Under the pieces are notes generated by a model. The model saw only the letters and a list, made by a program, of their open reading frames with translations. It searched no databases and was not told where the DNA came from. The position numbers were made by a program, and so were the translations under genes. From Burkholderiaceae bacterium (GTDB lineage Bacteria > Pseudomonadota > Gammaproteobacteria > Burkholderiales > Burkholderiaceae_F), in NCBI GenBank assembly GCA_017461315.1, contig JAFTYR010000043.1:1-47161 (forward strand): a DNA stretch of 47,161 bases, given 5' to 3'. Within the stretch, counting starts at the first letter, position 1; every line of letters starts with the position of its first letter. Positions 8,993 through 16,583 of this stretch are shown piece after piece.

Positions 8993-9643
8993 TTAATGAG
9001 GAATTCCGAGTTGGGTGAAAACATCGTCGCGACGCGCAGCTTGTTTTTCAAAGCGCAAACGGCCCGCTGACACAATCGCATGGAATTCATCAAGAGATCG
9101 TTCAAAGTCTTCGTTAATTATAACGAACTGGAAGCCATCGGCATGAACCATTTCAGCTCCTGCTCCACGGAGACGCTTAGCAATGGTTTCTTCAGAATCT
9201 TGCCCTCGCTTGTGCAGTCTTTCTTCAAGTGCTTGCATCGAGGGTGGCAAAATGAAAATACTAATGACTTCTGGGAATTGCTTGAATACTTGAAAGGCTC
9301 CTTGCCAGTCGATTTCTAATAAAACATCAACCCCTTCGGCCATTTTGTTTTCAATCCACTTTCTAGAAGTTCCGTAGTAATTGCCGTGAACTTCAGCAGA
9401 TTCAAGAAAATCGCCTTCTTCTCGCATTTTTAGAAACTCTTCAACCGTAACGAAGTGATATTCACGTCCATTTTGTTCACCGGGTCTTGGAGAGCGGGTG
9501 GTGTAAGAAATCGAGAGTGAGATATCTTTGACCTTAGCCAATAATGCATTAACTAAAGAAGACTTTCCAGCTCCACTAGGAGCAGAAACTAAAAACAAAG
9601 ACCCCGAACGCTTCGGAGTAATCTCTCTCAAAGTATCAGACAT
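8993..9643 (-). CDS. gmk: Guanylate kinase
   Basis: A 216-residue cytoplasmic enzyme that phosphorylates GMP to GDP with ATP. The P-loop [10 protein letters not shown] is at residues 20-29. It is followed by the GMP-binding part with [11 protein letters not shown] and GREYHFV, and the lid region [15 protein letters not shown]. The length agrees with the family (about 205-215). The first gene of the minus-strand gmk-rpoZ-spoT unit, it has a plausible promoter at 9666-9695. It supplies GDP/GTP, the substrates of the downstream spoT product. Confidence 0.95.
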   Translation of the reverse strand: MSDTLREITPKRSGSLFLVSAPSGAGKSSLVNALLAKVKDISLSISYTTRSPRPGEQNGREYHFVTVEEFLKMREEGDFLESAEVHGNYYGTSRKWIENKMAEGVDVLLEIDWQGAFQVFKQFPEVISIFILPPSMQALEERLHKRGQDSEETIAKRLRGAGAEMVHADGFQFVIINEDFERSLDEFHAIVSAGRLRFEKQAARRDDVFTQLGIPH

Positions 9644-9665
9644 AATGAATCAGAGCAAAAAAACT

Positions 9666-9695
9666 ATTCTATCAAAGCTAAGGGCATGCAGTTAA
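9666..9695 (-). promoter_or_regulatory. Probable sigma-70 promoter of gmk-rpoZ-spoT
   Basis: On the minus strand a -35-like TTAACT (9690-9695) is 18 bp from a -10 TAGAAT (9666-9671). The -10 is preceded by TGA, giving an extended -10 form. The expected start point lies about 15 bp before the gmk start codon. Assigned from pattern only. Confidence 0.5.
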
Positions 9696-9773
9696 ATTTG
9701 TGATTAGTAAAGCACTTTTATCATGGAATAAATTTGCTGTTTTAGAAGAGATATAAAAAAGAGAATATAGATG

Positions 9774-9801
9774 TTGACAAACATCTAAATACCTATAGAA
9801 T
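9774..9801 (+). promoter_or_regulatory. Strong sigma-70-like promoter of the metQ-like gene
   Basis: A consensus -35 TTGACA (9774-9779) is followed after 16 bp by TAGAAT (9796-9801). Transcription should begin near 9808, leaving a leader of roughly 350 nt before the binding-protein start codon. Confidence 0.65.
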
Positions 9802-9807
9802 ATGTAG

Positions 9808-10161
9808 GTAATAAATATTTACTTTCCTAAAATGACTATGTTCAGTACAAATTCTTTTGTCTGCAATCGCTTTCATGTGATTGTTGAACTGACCTGTCGA
9901 ATGTGAAGCTTTTTCAATTAGGCAGAGTCCAGGTTTTTTAGTGACTTTGCCGTCAATGTCCGATTTTTAATTTCTATCTCTCAATGTCTAGGAGGTAGTA
10001 GTAAGAATCAGGATCCAATCTTAGTTTTCCTTTGTGTGTTTTTCTCTGTTTTTTTTGTGGTTAGCAGAGACAATTTTCGTGTCTTTTGTCGATGCTTTCT
10101 GAAAGTTTGATGTGGGTACAACTTGGGTTTTCAGATCGCATCGGCAGGAGACTAAAATTTT
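9808..10161 (+). promoter_or_regulatory. Long structured 5' leader of the metQ-like gene (candidate cis-regulatory RNA)
   Basis: About 350 nt without a convincing gene. I see a possible three-way junction: P1 9842-9846 with 9888-9892, P2 9847-9851 with 9856-9860, P3 9864-9868 with 9879-9883. A 9-bp hairpin follows (GGCAGAGTC 9921-9929 with GACTTTGCC 9943-9951, one G-U pair), then a U-rich tract near 10030-10062. The leader ends in a long hairpin: GTCGATGC (10088-10095) with GCATCGGC (10138-10145), a 2x2 internal loop, and TCTGAAA (10098-10104) with TTTCAGA (10129-10135). This last stem ends directly against AGGAG (10146-10150). A 24-codon frame (9832-9906) without a good ribosome binding site overlaps the junction. 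It does not match any methionine-related riboswitch I can recall. Confidence 0.5.
10088..10145 (+). promoter_or_regulatory. 15-bp hairpin abutting the Shine-Dalgarno of the metQ-like gene
   Basis: An outer 8-bp stem (one G-U) and an inner 7-bp stem are separated by a TT/TC internal loop and close a 24-nt GU-rich loop. The 3' strand ends one base before AGGAG. Refolding here would directly alter ribosome access, which is the geometry of a translational switch (inference). Confidence 0.55.
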
Positions 10162-10176
10162 ATGGGAGATATTGCT

Positions 10177-10977
10177 ATGAAAAAGAGACATCTATTAAAT
10201 GCTACGGTAGCCTTGATTTTAACTGGGGTTGGTATCGTCAACGCCCCAGTTTTCGCAGGTCAGCAACTTAAAATTGGGGTCACAGCCGGTCTACACGCGG
10301 AAACACTACAGCAAGTGATACCGTTTGCCAAGCAACGGGGTTTAGATATCAAAATATATGAATTCCAAGATTACATACGACCGAACGCTGCTTTGGCCGA
10401 TGGGGATTTAGATGCCAATATTTTCCAAACGAAGCCTTTTTTAGACGCCGCTTGCCGTGATCGTGGTTATAAACTGGTTCCAGTTGGAAAAACATTGACG
10501 TTCCCGATGGCGTTTTATTCTAAAAAGATCTCAAACTTAAAGGATTTAAAGGTAGGCGCTCGGGTTGGTATTCCAAATGATCCGTCTCAAGGCGGCCGAG
10601 CTTTGATTCTTTTGTCTAATGCCGGTTTGATTAAACTCAAAAATAATAAAAATCTTTTGTCTTCAGTTATTGACATTATTGAAAACAAGAAAAACCTTAA
10701 GTTTATTGAACTCGAAGCTGCTCAGCTTCCTCATGCCTTATCGGATTTAGAGGTTGCGGCGATTAACGGTAACTATGCAAATAGTGCAGGTCTTAATCCA
10801 AGTAAAGATGGTCTATTGATTGAAGATGGCAGAAGTCCCTATGTAAATTACATTGTTGTTCGAGAAGAAGATCGTAATAAACCTTGGGTTAAACCTCTAG
10901 TAGAAGCCTATCAACAGCCACAAGTTTCAGAGTTTATTAAGAAGAAATATGAGGGAGCCGTGATTCCAGCTTTTTAG
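10177..10977 (+). CDS. MetQ/NlpA-family periplasmic binding protein (orphan)
   Basis: A 266-residue binding protein of the MetQ/NlpA family, whose classical members deliver D/L-methionine to the MetNI importer. Family landmarks are KIGVTAGLHAE after the signal peptide, DGDLDANIFQTKPFL, GIPNDPSQGGRAL and an AAINGNYA strand near the C-terminus. I prefer ATG 10177 (GGGAGA 7 nt upstream), giving a signal peptide MKKRH...VFA; ATG 10162 is also possible, with AGGAG 11 nt upstream. The usual lipobox cysteine is absent: the cleavage region VNAPVFAGQQ is of signal peptidase I type, so the protein should be soluble in the periplasm. No metN or metI is in the window. The long leader suggests regulation by a sulfur metabolite (inference). 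Confidence 0.85.
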   Translation: MKKRHLLNATVALILTGVGIVNAPVFAGQQLKIGVTAGLHAETLQQVIPFAKQRGLDIKIYEFQDYIRPNAALADGDLDANIFQTKPFLDAACRDRGYKLVPVGKTLTFPMAFYSKKISNLKDLKVGARVGIPNDPSQGGRALILLSNAGLIKLKNNKNLLSSVIDIIENKKNLKFIELEAAQLPHALSDLEVAAINGNYANSAGLNPSKDGLLIEDGRSPYVNYIVVREEDRNKPWVKPLVEAYQQPQVSEFIKKKYEGAVIPAF

Positions 10978-11015
10978 AGTGACAATAATGTAGCCTTTAT
11001 AAGAGAGAAAATACT

Positions 11016-11050
11016 TTAAACAGCCTAAATTAATTAGGCTGTTTAAGTTT
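11016..11050. terminator. Bidirectional intrinsic terminator
   Basis: A perfect 13-bp inverted repeat, TTAAACAGCCTAA (11016-11028) and TTAGGCTGTTTAA (11034-11046), has a 5-nt loop followed by GTTTTAG. It lies between the convergent metQ-like and larE-like genes, and its right end touches the stop codon of the latter. Confidence 0.88.
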
Positions 11051-11865
11051 TAGTGAGTATCAAAAAAACCAGATAACTTATCTAAACCGACGATCGTAAG
11101 ATCACCAATGAATGGAGCAATTTGGCTGAATAAAGCTTGAATCTCTTTCTTATTTTCATCGGTTAAATGTTGTTCATCTGCTTTTAGTAGATGAAGTTGA
11201 GGTTTGCTCTCAGAAATCAAACGAATGCGAAACTCAGAGGCGTGGAATAATGTTCGATCCAAGTATTCTCCAATCGCTTCTTCTGCCTGAGATAAGGCTA
11301 ACAGTTCTTCTCGTTTAGGAGAACGTCCATAGGGATATCGAGTCAATAAACAAGGACGAGATTTCTGATCCCAACGATCCATTCCAATCTCGCGAGCTAA
11401 GGTTCGTATTTCTGGCTTTGTAAGGTTGGCTTGCGCCAAAGGAGAGTGGATATTTAACTCTTTTAAAGCTACAAGTCCTGGACGGTAGCATCCTAAGTCA
11501 GAATGATTCGTTCCATCACATAAAGGGTAAGAAGCGATTTCAAGAAGTCGTGTGAAAAGCGCTTTTTTACAGCCATAGCAACGTCTTTTATCGCCTGCAA
11601 CAACGAGATCAACATTTAGAGGATCCACCGAGAGATCAATAATTTTGAAATTGTGTCGATGAGCCCATTCAAGAGCTTCTTTTGTTTCATGGGTGGCAAT
11701 ATGACAACCGCTGACGTGTAAAAGTTCTGGTTCAATCCCAAAGTATCGACAACTAAAGGCGAGAAAACGACTATCAACACCACCAGAAAAGGCAATAGAT
11801 AAATGTTTGTTCTGAGCTAAAGAGGACAGTACTTGTTGCAGTCGATTCAATTTACTGTTTTTCAT
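11050..11865 (-). CDS. LarE-like PP-loop ATP-dependent sulfur transferase
   Basis: A 271-residue protein of the LarE/ExsB PP-loop group. SGGVDS (27-32) binds ATP. DGTNHSD (117-123), YRPG, SPLAQANLTKPEIR and a WDQKSRPCLLTRYPYG block follow in LarE order. LarE adenylates and then sulfurates the nickel-pincer cofactor precursor. One class sacrifices the sulfur of its own cysteine, another uses a [4Fe-4S] cluster held by three cysteines. Here C96 and C99 (RCYGCK) plus C172 (RPCLL) fit the tri-cysteine pattern, suggesting the catalytic, cluster-bearing class (inference). No larA, larB or larC is present in the window. The gene is last in a minus-strand run of cysteine-metabolism genes, so a role in a different sulfur transfer is possible. 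Confidence 0.8.
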   Translation of the reverse strand: MKNSKLNRLQQVLSSLAQNKHLSIAFSGGVDSRFLAFSCRYFGIEPELLHVSGCHIATHETKEALEWAHRHNFKIIDLSVDPLNVDLVVAGDKRRCYGCKKALFTRLLEIASYPLCDGTNHSDLGCYRPGLVALKELNIHSPLAQANLTKPEIRTLAREIGMDRWDQKSRPCLLTRYPYGRSPKREELLALSQAEEAIGEYLDRTLFHASEFRIRLISESKPQLHLLKADEQHLTDENKKEIQALFSQIAPFIGDLTIVGLDKLSGFFDTH

Positions 11866-11940
11866 AAGATAGAGGCCTTCATTTGAAGATTTTGTTAATT
11901 ATCAACAAATATCAAATAGAGTAAAGCGGTTGATCACACT

Positions 11941-12525
11941 TTATTGTTTAAGCTGAAAAATTGTTCTTAATTCATCCGTTGTAATGCCAGAGCGTATAGG
12001 GATAAATTTCCCACTAGGATCTTTAAAAACTCCTAGGGGAACAACGATGCCACCAGCACGTCGAAAGATCTTTGAATTGTTCCATACTTTTTGACGATTC
12101 TCTTTAGATACAACAAGATCATTTATAGGTAAACCGCGATGCTCTTTACTTTTAAAGAGTTGTTCGTGTTGCAGTAATTTTTTCCAAGGATTTGAAGCGG
12201 AGAGAATTAAAGCACCTTGAGTAACACTGTCATCATTAAGAACTGCAACAGGATACCAAACGACCTTTATCTGATTAAGCAATGGCTTAATTGCTTGGAT
12301 TAATTTGGTACACCAAGGACATTGAGTATCGATTACAAACACGACTTGAGGATTTTCTTTTCTATGTTGATTGCTAAATCCGTAGCCGTTTTTTAAAAGA
12401 TTTTCAAATATTTGATCTAAATACGTCCCTGCACTGATATCTGTTTTGATAATGGCTGAAGCGGTTGTTGCAGAAAACAAAATCGGTAATGAATATAAGA
12501 TTTTTAAAAAACTTTTTCGATTCAT
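11941..12525 (-). CDS. Periplasmic thioredoxin-fold protein with CPWC active site (DsbC/DsbG-like)
   Basis: A 194-residue protein with an N-terminal signal peptide (basic MNRKSFLK, hydrophobic core, likely cleavage after TASA at about residue 24) and a thioredoxin fold. VVFVIDTQCPWC places the redox pair at C69 and C72. The GGIVVPLGVF segment supplies the cis-proline, followed by a DPSGKFI strand. It resembles the catalytic domain of DsbC/DsbG-type disulfide isomerases but lacks room for their N-terminal dimerisation domain. A monomeric oxidoreductase, or a cysteine/cystine-related thiol enzyme, is therefore likelier. It sits 45 bp downstream of mccA on the same strand, which suggests a link with cysteine metabolism. 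The substrate is unknown. Confidence 0.75.
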   Translation of the reverse strand: MNRKSFLKILYSLPILFSATTASAIIKTDISAGTYLDQIFENLLKNGYGFSNQHRKENPQVVFVIDTQCPWCTKLIQAIKPLLNQIKVVWYPVAVLNDDSVTQGALILSASNPWKKLLQHEQLFKSKEHRGLPINDLVVSKENRQKVWNNSKIFRRAGGIVVPLGVFKDPSGKFIPIRSGITTDELRTIFQLKQ

Positions 12526-12570
12526 TTTATGCCTCGAATAGGGTTGCTTTTTTGCGTAATGAGAGGGATA

Positions 12571-13482
12571 TCAAGACCAAAGTCCTTTGCTGAAATATCG
12601 ATCTCCTCGGTCTGGGAAAATCGTGACAATGTTTCCTTTGATTCCTTCTTGAATCAGTTTTAGTGAAGCGGAAAGGGCGGCTCCGGAAGAAGATCCTGCA
12701 ATAACACCTTCTTTACGGGCCAAATCATGAACGGCTTTAAATGCTTCATCATCGGAGATTTTTATGACGTGATCGACAAGATTCATGTCCATTGTTTTTG
12801 GAATGAAATCATTACCAATGCCTTCGATGTTGTAGTCAGCATGGTAACCGCCACCCATGGTAGAACCAAGAGGATCAGCTAAAACGCCTTGAATGGAAGG
12901 ATTTTTTTCCTTTAAATATTTCAAGACTCCACTGTAGGTACCTCCACTTCCTGCTCCGGCAACGACATAATTAATTTGCCCGCTAAGATCATCCCATATT
13001 TCAGGTCCTGTTGTTTCGTAGTGGGATTGAGGATTTGCTAAATTGTCGAATTGTTTCAGACTGATCGATTGAGGAATTTCCTTGAGTAATTTCTCTGCTT
13101 TTCGAACAGCTCCTAGCATGCCTTCTTCGCGAGGCGTGTTAATAATTTCAGCGCCTAAGGCTCGCATGAGTTGTTGCTTTTCTTCTGAAAACTTGGTCGG
13201 TACTACAAAGATGATTCGGTAACCTTTGTTAAGAGCGGCTAAGGCGATACCAGTTCCAGTACTACCGGCTGTTGCTTCAATAATCGTAGAACCGGCTCGT
13301 AATTTCCCTCGAGTTTCTGCATCTTTTACCATGTAATATCCAGGTCGATCTTTGACACTACCTAAAGGATTCCATAACTCCAATTTTGCAAATAAATTAA
13401 CTCCTTCAGGTAAATCAAAGTGAGTGATCTGAAGAAGTGGCGTGTGACCGATCAGATCCTTGATAGAAGTAACGTAAGACAT
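12571..13482 (-). CDS. mccA: O-acetylserine-dependent cystathionine beta-synthase / cysteine synthase (MccA/CysK-like)
   Basis: A 303-residue fold-type II PLP enzyme. The cofactor lysine is K44 in NPLGSVKDR. EATAGSTGTGIA forms the substrate loop, AGAGSGGTYSG the phosphate cup and GSSSGAAL the C-terminal part. The stretch EGIGNDFIPKTMD is typical of MccA-type enzymes, which condense O-acetylserine with homocysteine to cystathionine. The neighbouring MccB-type gene (only 6 bp upstream on the same strand) supports reverse transsulfuration, making cysteine from methionine-derived homocysteine. A plain CysK role cannot be excluded by sequence alone. Confidence 0.85.
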   Translation of the reverse strand: MSYVTSIKDLIGHTPLLQITHFDLPEGVNLFAKLELWNPLGSVKDRPGYYMVKDAETRGKLRAGSTIIEATAGSTGTGIALAALNKGYRIIFVVPTKFSEEKQQLMRALGAEIINTPREEGMLGAVRKAEKLLKEIPQSISLKQFDNLANPQSHYETTGPEIWDDLSGQINYVVAGAGSGGTYSGVLKYLKEKNPSIQGVLADPLGSTMGGGYHADYNIEGIGNDFIPKTMDMNLVDHVIKISDDEAFKAVHDLARKEGVIAGSSSGAALSASLKLIQEGIKGNIVTIFPDRGDRYFSKGLWS

Positions 13483-13488
13483 ATATAG

Positions 13489-14649
13489 TTAAACCTTTGA
13501 ACGAGTAATGGCTTGATTCAGATCGGCAATAAGATCTTTAATGTTTTCAATTCCAGGAGAAAGTCGAATTAAATTTTGAATAATGCCGAGTTGATTTCTG
13601 AGGTCTTCCGGAATAGAAGCATGGGTCATCGTTGCGGGGTGACAAACCAAAGATTCAACGCCACCTAAGCTTTCTGCAAGTCGAATGATTTGTAGACTTT
13701 TGAAAAATTGTTCAACGTTATATTCTTTTTTAAGTTCAAAACTAATCATGGCGCCGCCATTTTTTGCTTGGCGTCGATTAATTTCATAGCCGGGTAAATA
13801 AGGTAGTCCTGGGTAGTATATTTTTTTGATAGCAGGATGATTGTCTAAATGACGAGCAATTTTTACTGCGTTTTCGACATGACGATCCATTCGCAGAGCC
13901 AGTGTTTTAATACCCCTAATCAATAAAAAAGAATCGAAAGGTTGAAGGACACCTCCGGTCGCATTTTGAATAAAAGCGAGTTCTTTGCCTAAAGCGGAAT
14001 CTTTGGTTACGACAAGTCCTGCAATTAAATCACTGTGCCCACCGAGATACTTAGTAGCACTATGAACCACTATATCGGCTCCTAAATCCAGAGGATTTTG
14101 TAAATACGGTGTCATAAACGTGTTATCTACAATGGTAAGAAGCTGATTTTCGTAAGCAATACTTGAAATTAGTTTGAGATCTGTAATCGTCAGTAAAGGG
14201 TTTGCTGGAGATTCAATCCAGATTGCTTTTACATCCGGAGTAATTTTTTGCCGAACATGATCAGGATTACTCGTGTCAACGCTTTCAAACGATAAATTGA
14301 AACGGGAGAAAATACGATCAAGAACTCGATAAGTTCCTCCATAAACGTTGTTCGTGATTAATATCTTGTCGCCTGAGTTAAATAATTGGAGAACGGCGGT
14401 GACAGCGGCCATGCCGGAGGCAAAAGCAAAGCCGTCTGATCCATGTTCTAAATCTGCAATTAATTTTTCTAATGCAAAACGAGTAGGATTCCCAGTTCGA
14501 GAATACTCCCATCCATTTCGTGTTTTACCAATACCGTCTTGCTGATACGTTGAGGTCTGGTAGATTGGCACATTAACAGAACCTGTAAATGAGTCCCCGT
14601 CGATTCCAGCGTGAATGAGATCAGTTTCAATGTGTTTTAAATTCGACAT
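13489..14649 (-). CDS. mccB: Cystathionine gamma-lyase / gamma-synthase family PLP enzyme (MccB-like)
   Basis: A 386-residue enzyme of the Cys/Met-metabolism PLP family. Recognisable parts are SVNVPIYQTSTY, YSRTGNPTR, FASGMAA (cofactor phosphate contact), NNVYGGTYR, ESPANP, VDNTFMTPYLQNP and the cofactor lysine K200 in HSATKYLGGHSD. A C-terminal RLAESLGGVESL and HPATMTHA complete the fold. In an mccA-mccB pair the enzyme usually splits cystathionine to cysteine, 2-oxobutyrate and ammonia. Gamma-synthase or homocysteine-lyase activity is possible in the same family. It follows the methyltransferase gene by 12 bp and precedes mccA by 6 bp, so the three are surely one transcript. Confidence 0.87.
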   Translation of the reverse strand: MSNLKHIETDLIHAGIDGDSFTGSVNVPIYQTSTYQQDGIGKTRNGWEYSRTGNPTRFALEKLIADLEHGSDGFAFASGMAAVTAVLQLFNSGDKILITNNVYGGTYRVLDRIFSRFNLSFESVDTSNPDHVRQKITPDVKAIWIESPANPLLTITDLKLISSIAYENQLLTIVDNTFMTPYLQNPLDLGADIVVHSATKYLGGHSDLIAGLVVTKDSALGKELAFIQNATGGVLQPFDSFLLIRGIKTLALRMDRHVENAVKIARHLDNHPAIKKIYYPGLPYLPGYEINRRQAKNGGAMISFELKKEYNVEQFFKSLQIIRLAESLGGVESLVCHPATMTHASIPEDLRNQLGIIQNLIRLSPGIENIKDLIADLNQAITRSKV

Positions 14650-14661
14650 AAAATTCTTTCC

Positions 14662-15525
14662 CTAAATCGTAGAAGCAGATAGAAAATGGATGTGCTCAAA
14701 TGCCTTTAAAAACGGGGTATTCGAGAAAAAGCGTTGATCAATTTCTTTTTGAGATAAATGCTCTTGAGTAATGAATCCGTTGGTTAAAAATAGATGTTGT
14801 ATTTCTTGCGGACTGAATCCGGAATTCATTTTTTCTCCCAGATCGCAAGTAAGATTTCTAAGAATGCATTCACGAGAACTTCCTTGCTTTTTGAAAAAGA
14901 GACGATCGGGATAATCCAAAACAATTTCGGATTCCGGTGATAGAACTTTTCGAATATCTTGTACGGTTTGTGATAATTCCGCAAAAGATAAGTAGTAACT
15001 TACTCCCAAAATAGAAACAAAGGTAGGAACTTCTTTTGAAAATCCTTGTTTAAGAAGACGTTCTGAAACGTGTTCTGTTTGAAAATCAACAGAAACCCAG
15101 TGGAGGTTTTTGGGTGTTTGCCAATTGAGTTGTCGAACTTTTTCTTGTTTACTTTGTTGCGTTAAAGGATGATCGACTTCAAAAATTTCAATATTTTTTT
15201 GAACATTTCGAAAAGCGAAGGTATCGAGTCCTGCGCCACAAATAACGTATTGAATAAGTGGATGCTGATATTTGAAATTTAAAAGACGTTTTTCGGTGTA
15301 AGCGGCTCGGGAAAGCGTGATCGGAGAAACTAGCTTATCGAGTAACTCTTCAAAATTTTGGTAATTCTCATCGTGAACAAATCGTTTAACGCATTTAGAA
15401 AGATTCGCGCAATCATTGCATAAATCACCCGCTAAGGGATCAGAGAAAATTTTAATGGACGATTTCTTAACGTGGTAAGAACGTGATAAAGCGCAAATCT
15501 TTGCTGTTTGACTTTCGTTTTGCAT
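14662..15525 (-). CDS. Class I SAM-dependent methyltransferase, Ppm/Tcmp (leucine carboxymethyltransferase-like) family
   Basis: About 287 residues from the ATG at 15525, which gives the family N-terminus (MQNESQTAKICALSRSYH then IFSDPLA). A TTG at 15597 would add 24 residues with no family look. VICGAGLDTFAFR is the SAM-binding GxGxD strand and FEVDHPLTQQSKQEK the following acidic strand, typical of Tcmp proteins. Members methylate carboxyl or hydroxyl groups on small molecules or proteins. Directly after the DPLA motif sits a cysteine cluster, LCNDCANLSKC (C-x2-C-x5-C), that I do not associate with this family. Leading the mccB-mccA unit, it may act on a sulfur compound, by analogy with the YrrT methyltransferase in the Bacillus mccAB operon (inference). 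Confidence 0.7.
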   Translation of the reverse strand: MQNESQTAKICALSRSYHVKKSSIKIFSDPLAGDLCNDCANLSKCVKRFVHDENYQNFEELLDKLVSPITLSRAAYTEKRLLNFKYQHPLIQYVICGAGLDTFAFRNVQKNIEIFEVDHPLTQQSKQEKVRQLNWQTPKNLHWVSVDFQTEHVSERLLKQGFSKEVPTFVSILGVSYYLSFAELSQTVQDIRKVLSPESEIVLDYPDRLFFKKQGSSRECILRNLTCDLGEKMNSGFSPQEIQHLFLTNGFITQEHLSQKEIDQRFFSNTPFLKAFEHIHFLSASTI

Positions 15526-15610
15526 AGTTGCCTGACAATATAGAAGTGTTAAAAGTTGGTTTGAAATCAAAGCGTGTTTGTCGGCAACACAAGCCAATCA
15601 GTTCTTTCAT
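15467..15610 (-). other. Candidate leader ORF overlapping the methyltransferase start
   Basis: An ATG at 15610 with AAGGA five bases upstream, the best ribosome binding site in the area, opens 47 codons. They run out of frame into the first 59 bp of the methyltransferase gene. The peptide begins MKELIGLCCRQ, with two adjacent cysteine codons near the start. It could be a cysteine-sensing leader peptide, a translational coupler or mere chance. A short 5-bp hairpin with a U-rich tail precedes it on the same strand (about 15625-15650). Confidence 0.25.
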
Positions 15611-15817
15611 AAAATTCCTTAAAAAAATAAACCTATTAAAAAGATAGGCAATATGGGTAATATAATCTAATTTGTACTTAAAGAAAACTCGAAATAAATT
15701 TTTTATTAAAAATTAGTAAAAAAGGGGCAATAAAAAGATATCGAAAGTGAGAATAATTATTGTTAATATTACGGAAATTATTTTGACTGAAAATGGTTTC
15801 AGAAAAATAAGAAGATT

Positions 15818-16573
15818 TTGAATATTCGGTTACTTATGAATTGGTTTAGTTACGCTGTTCTACCTTTGTTGATTTTTGTCAGCTGGGTGATTGCCTGTAT
15901 CAGTGGAGCGATTCCTACGATTTTGCTTCCGACTCCGCAGTCTGTTTTAGAGGCATTCTGTCTGGCAGTAAAGGATGGAAGTCTGGTACACAACATATTA
16001 GCGAGTGCGCTTCGCTCGTTAAGTGGTTTTTTCTTAGCGGCTTTCTTTGGTGTCTCCTTAGGTCTTTTGTTTGCCTATAACAAGACTGCTCATCGAATGG
16101 GCTACGTTGCAGTTGAAGCGATTCGAGTCACGCCTCCCTTAGCCTTAATTCCATTATTAATTCTTTGGTTAGGAATTGATGAGGCACCGAAAATTGCCAT
16201 TGTGTTTCTTTCAAGTTTTTTTCCAATTTATATGAATTCATTAACCGCGGTTAAAACGATTGATCCTAAGTTAATCGAAGTAGGTAAGTTAATGAATTTT
16301 TCCCGTTGGGAAGAGTTCCGTCTATTGACCTTACCAGCTTCTCTTCCGGGAATTCTTACGGGGTTACGTTTGGGTTTTGGTTATAGTTGGAGAGCGCTGG
16401 TTGGGGCAGAATTAATCGCGGCATCCTCCGGGTTAGGCTTCTTAATTAGTGAATCAGCAGAATTTGCTAAGACAGAAACTGTTTTTGTTGGGATCTTTAC
16501 GATTGTGATTCTCGGAATTTTGGCGGACAACTTATTGTCTTTTTTAGTAAAACGTGAAACAAAACACGGTTAA
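15818..16573 (+). CDS. ABC transporter permease, SsuC/TauC type
   Basis: A 251-residue inner-membrane permease of the alkanesulfonate/taurine/nitrate class, with about six membrane segments. The EAA loop reads VGKLMNFSRWEEFRLLTLPASLPGILTGLRLG, the site that docks on the ATPase. I accept the TTG at 15818, which has a modest AAGAAG before it; an in-frame ATG at 15836 without a clear ribosome binding site is the alternative. It starts a five-gene plus-strand unit (permease, ATPase, binding protein, two FmdE-like proteins), divergent from the cysteine cluster. The substrate is unknown; a sulfonate or other organosulfur compound is suggested by family and neighbours. Confidence 0.85.
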   Translation: MNIRLLMNWFSYAVLPLLIFVSWVIACISGAIPTILLPTPQSVLEAFCLAVKDGSLVHNILASALRSLSGFFLAAFFGVSLGLLFAYNKTAHRMGYVAVEAIRVTPPLALIPLLILWLGIDEAPKIAIVFLSSFFPIYMNSLTAVKTIDPKLIEVGKLMNFSRWEEFRLLTLPASLPGILTGLRLGFGYSWRALVGAELIAASSGLGFLISESAEFAKTETVFVGIFTIVILGILADNLLSFLVKRETKHG

Positions 16574-16583
16574 GGAGAAAAGA

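Noticed and set aside
9808..10161. Known SAM riboswitch in the metQ leader
   Set aside because: I cannot find the conserved core of SAM-I, SAM-II or SAH classes. Kept only as an unassigned structured leader.
16554..16583. GTG start for the ABC ATPase inside the permease gene
   Set aside because: No ribosome binding site, whereas TTG 16584 has a full AAGGAG at ideal spacing.
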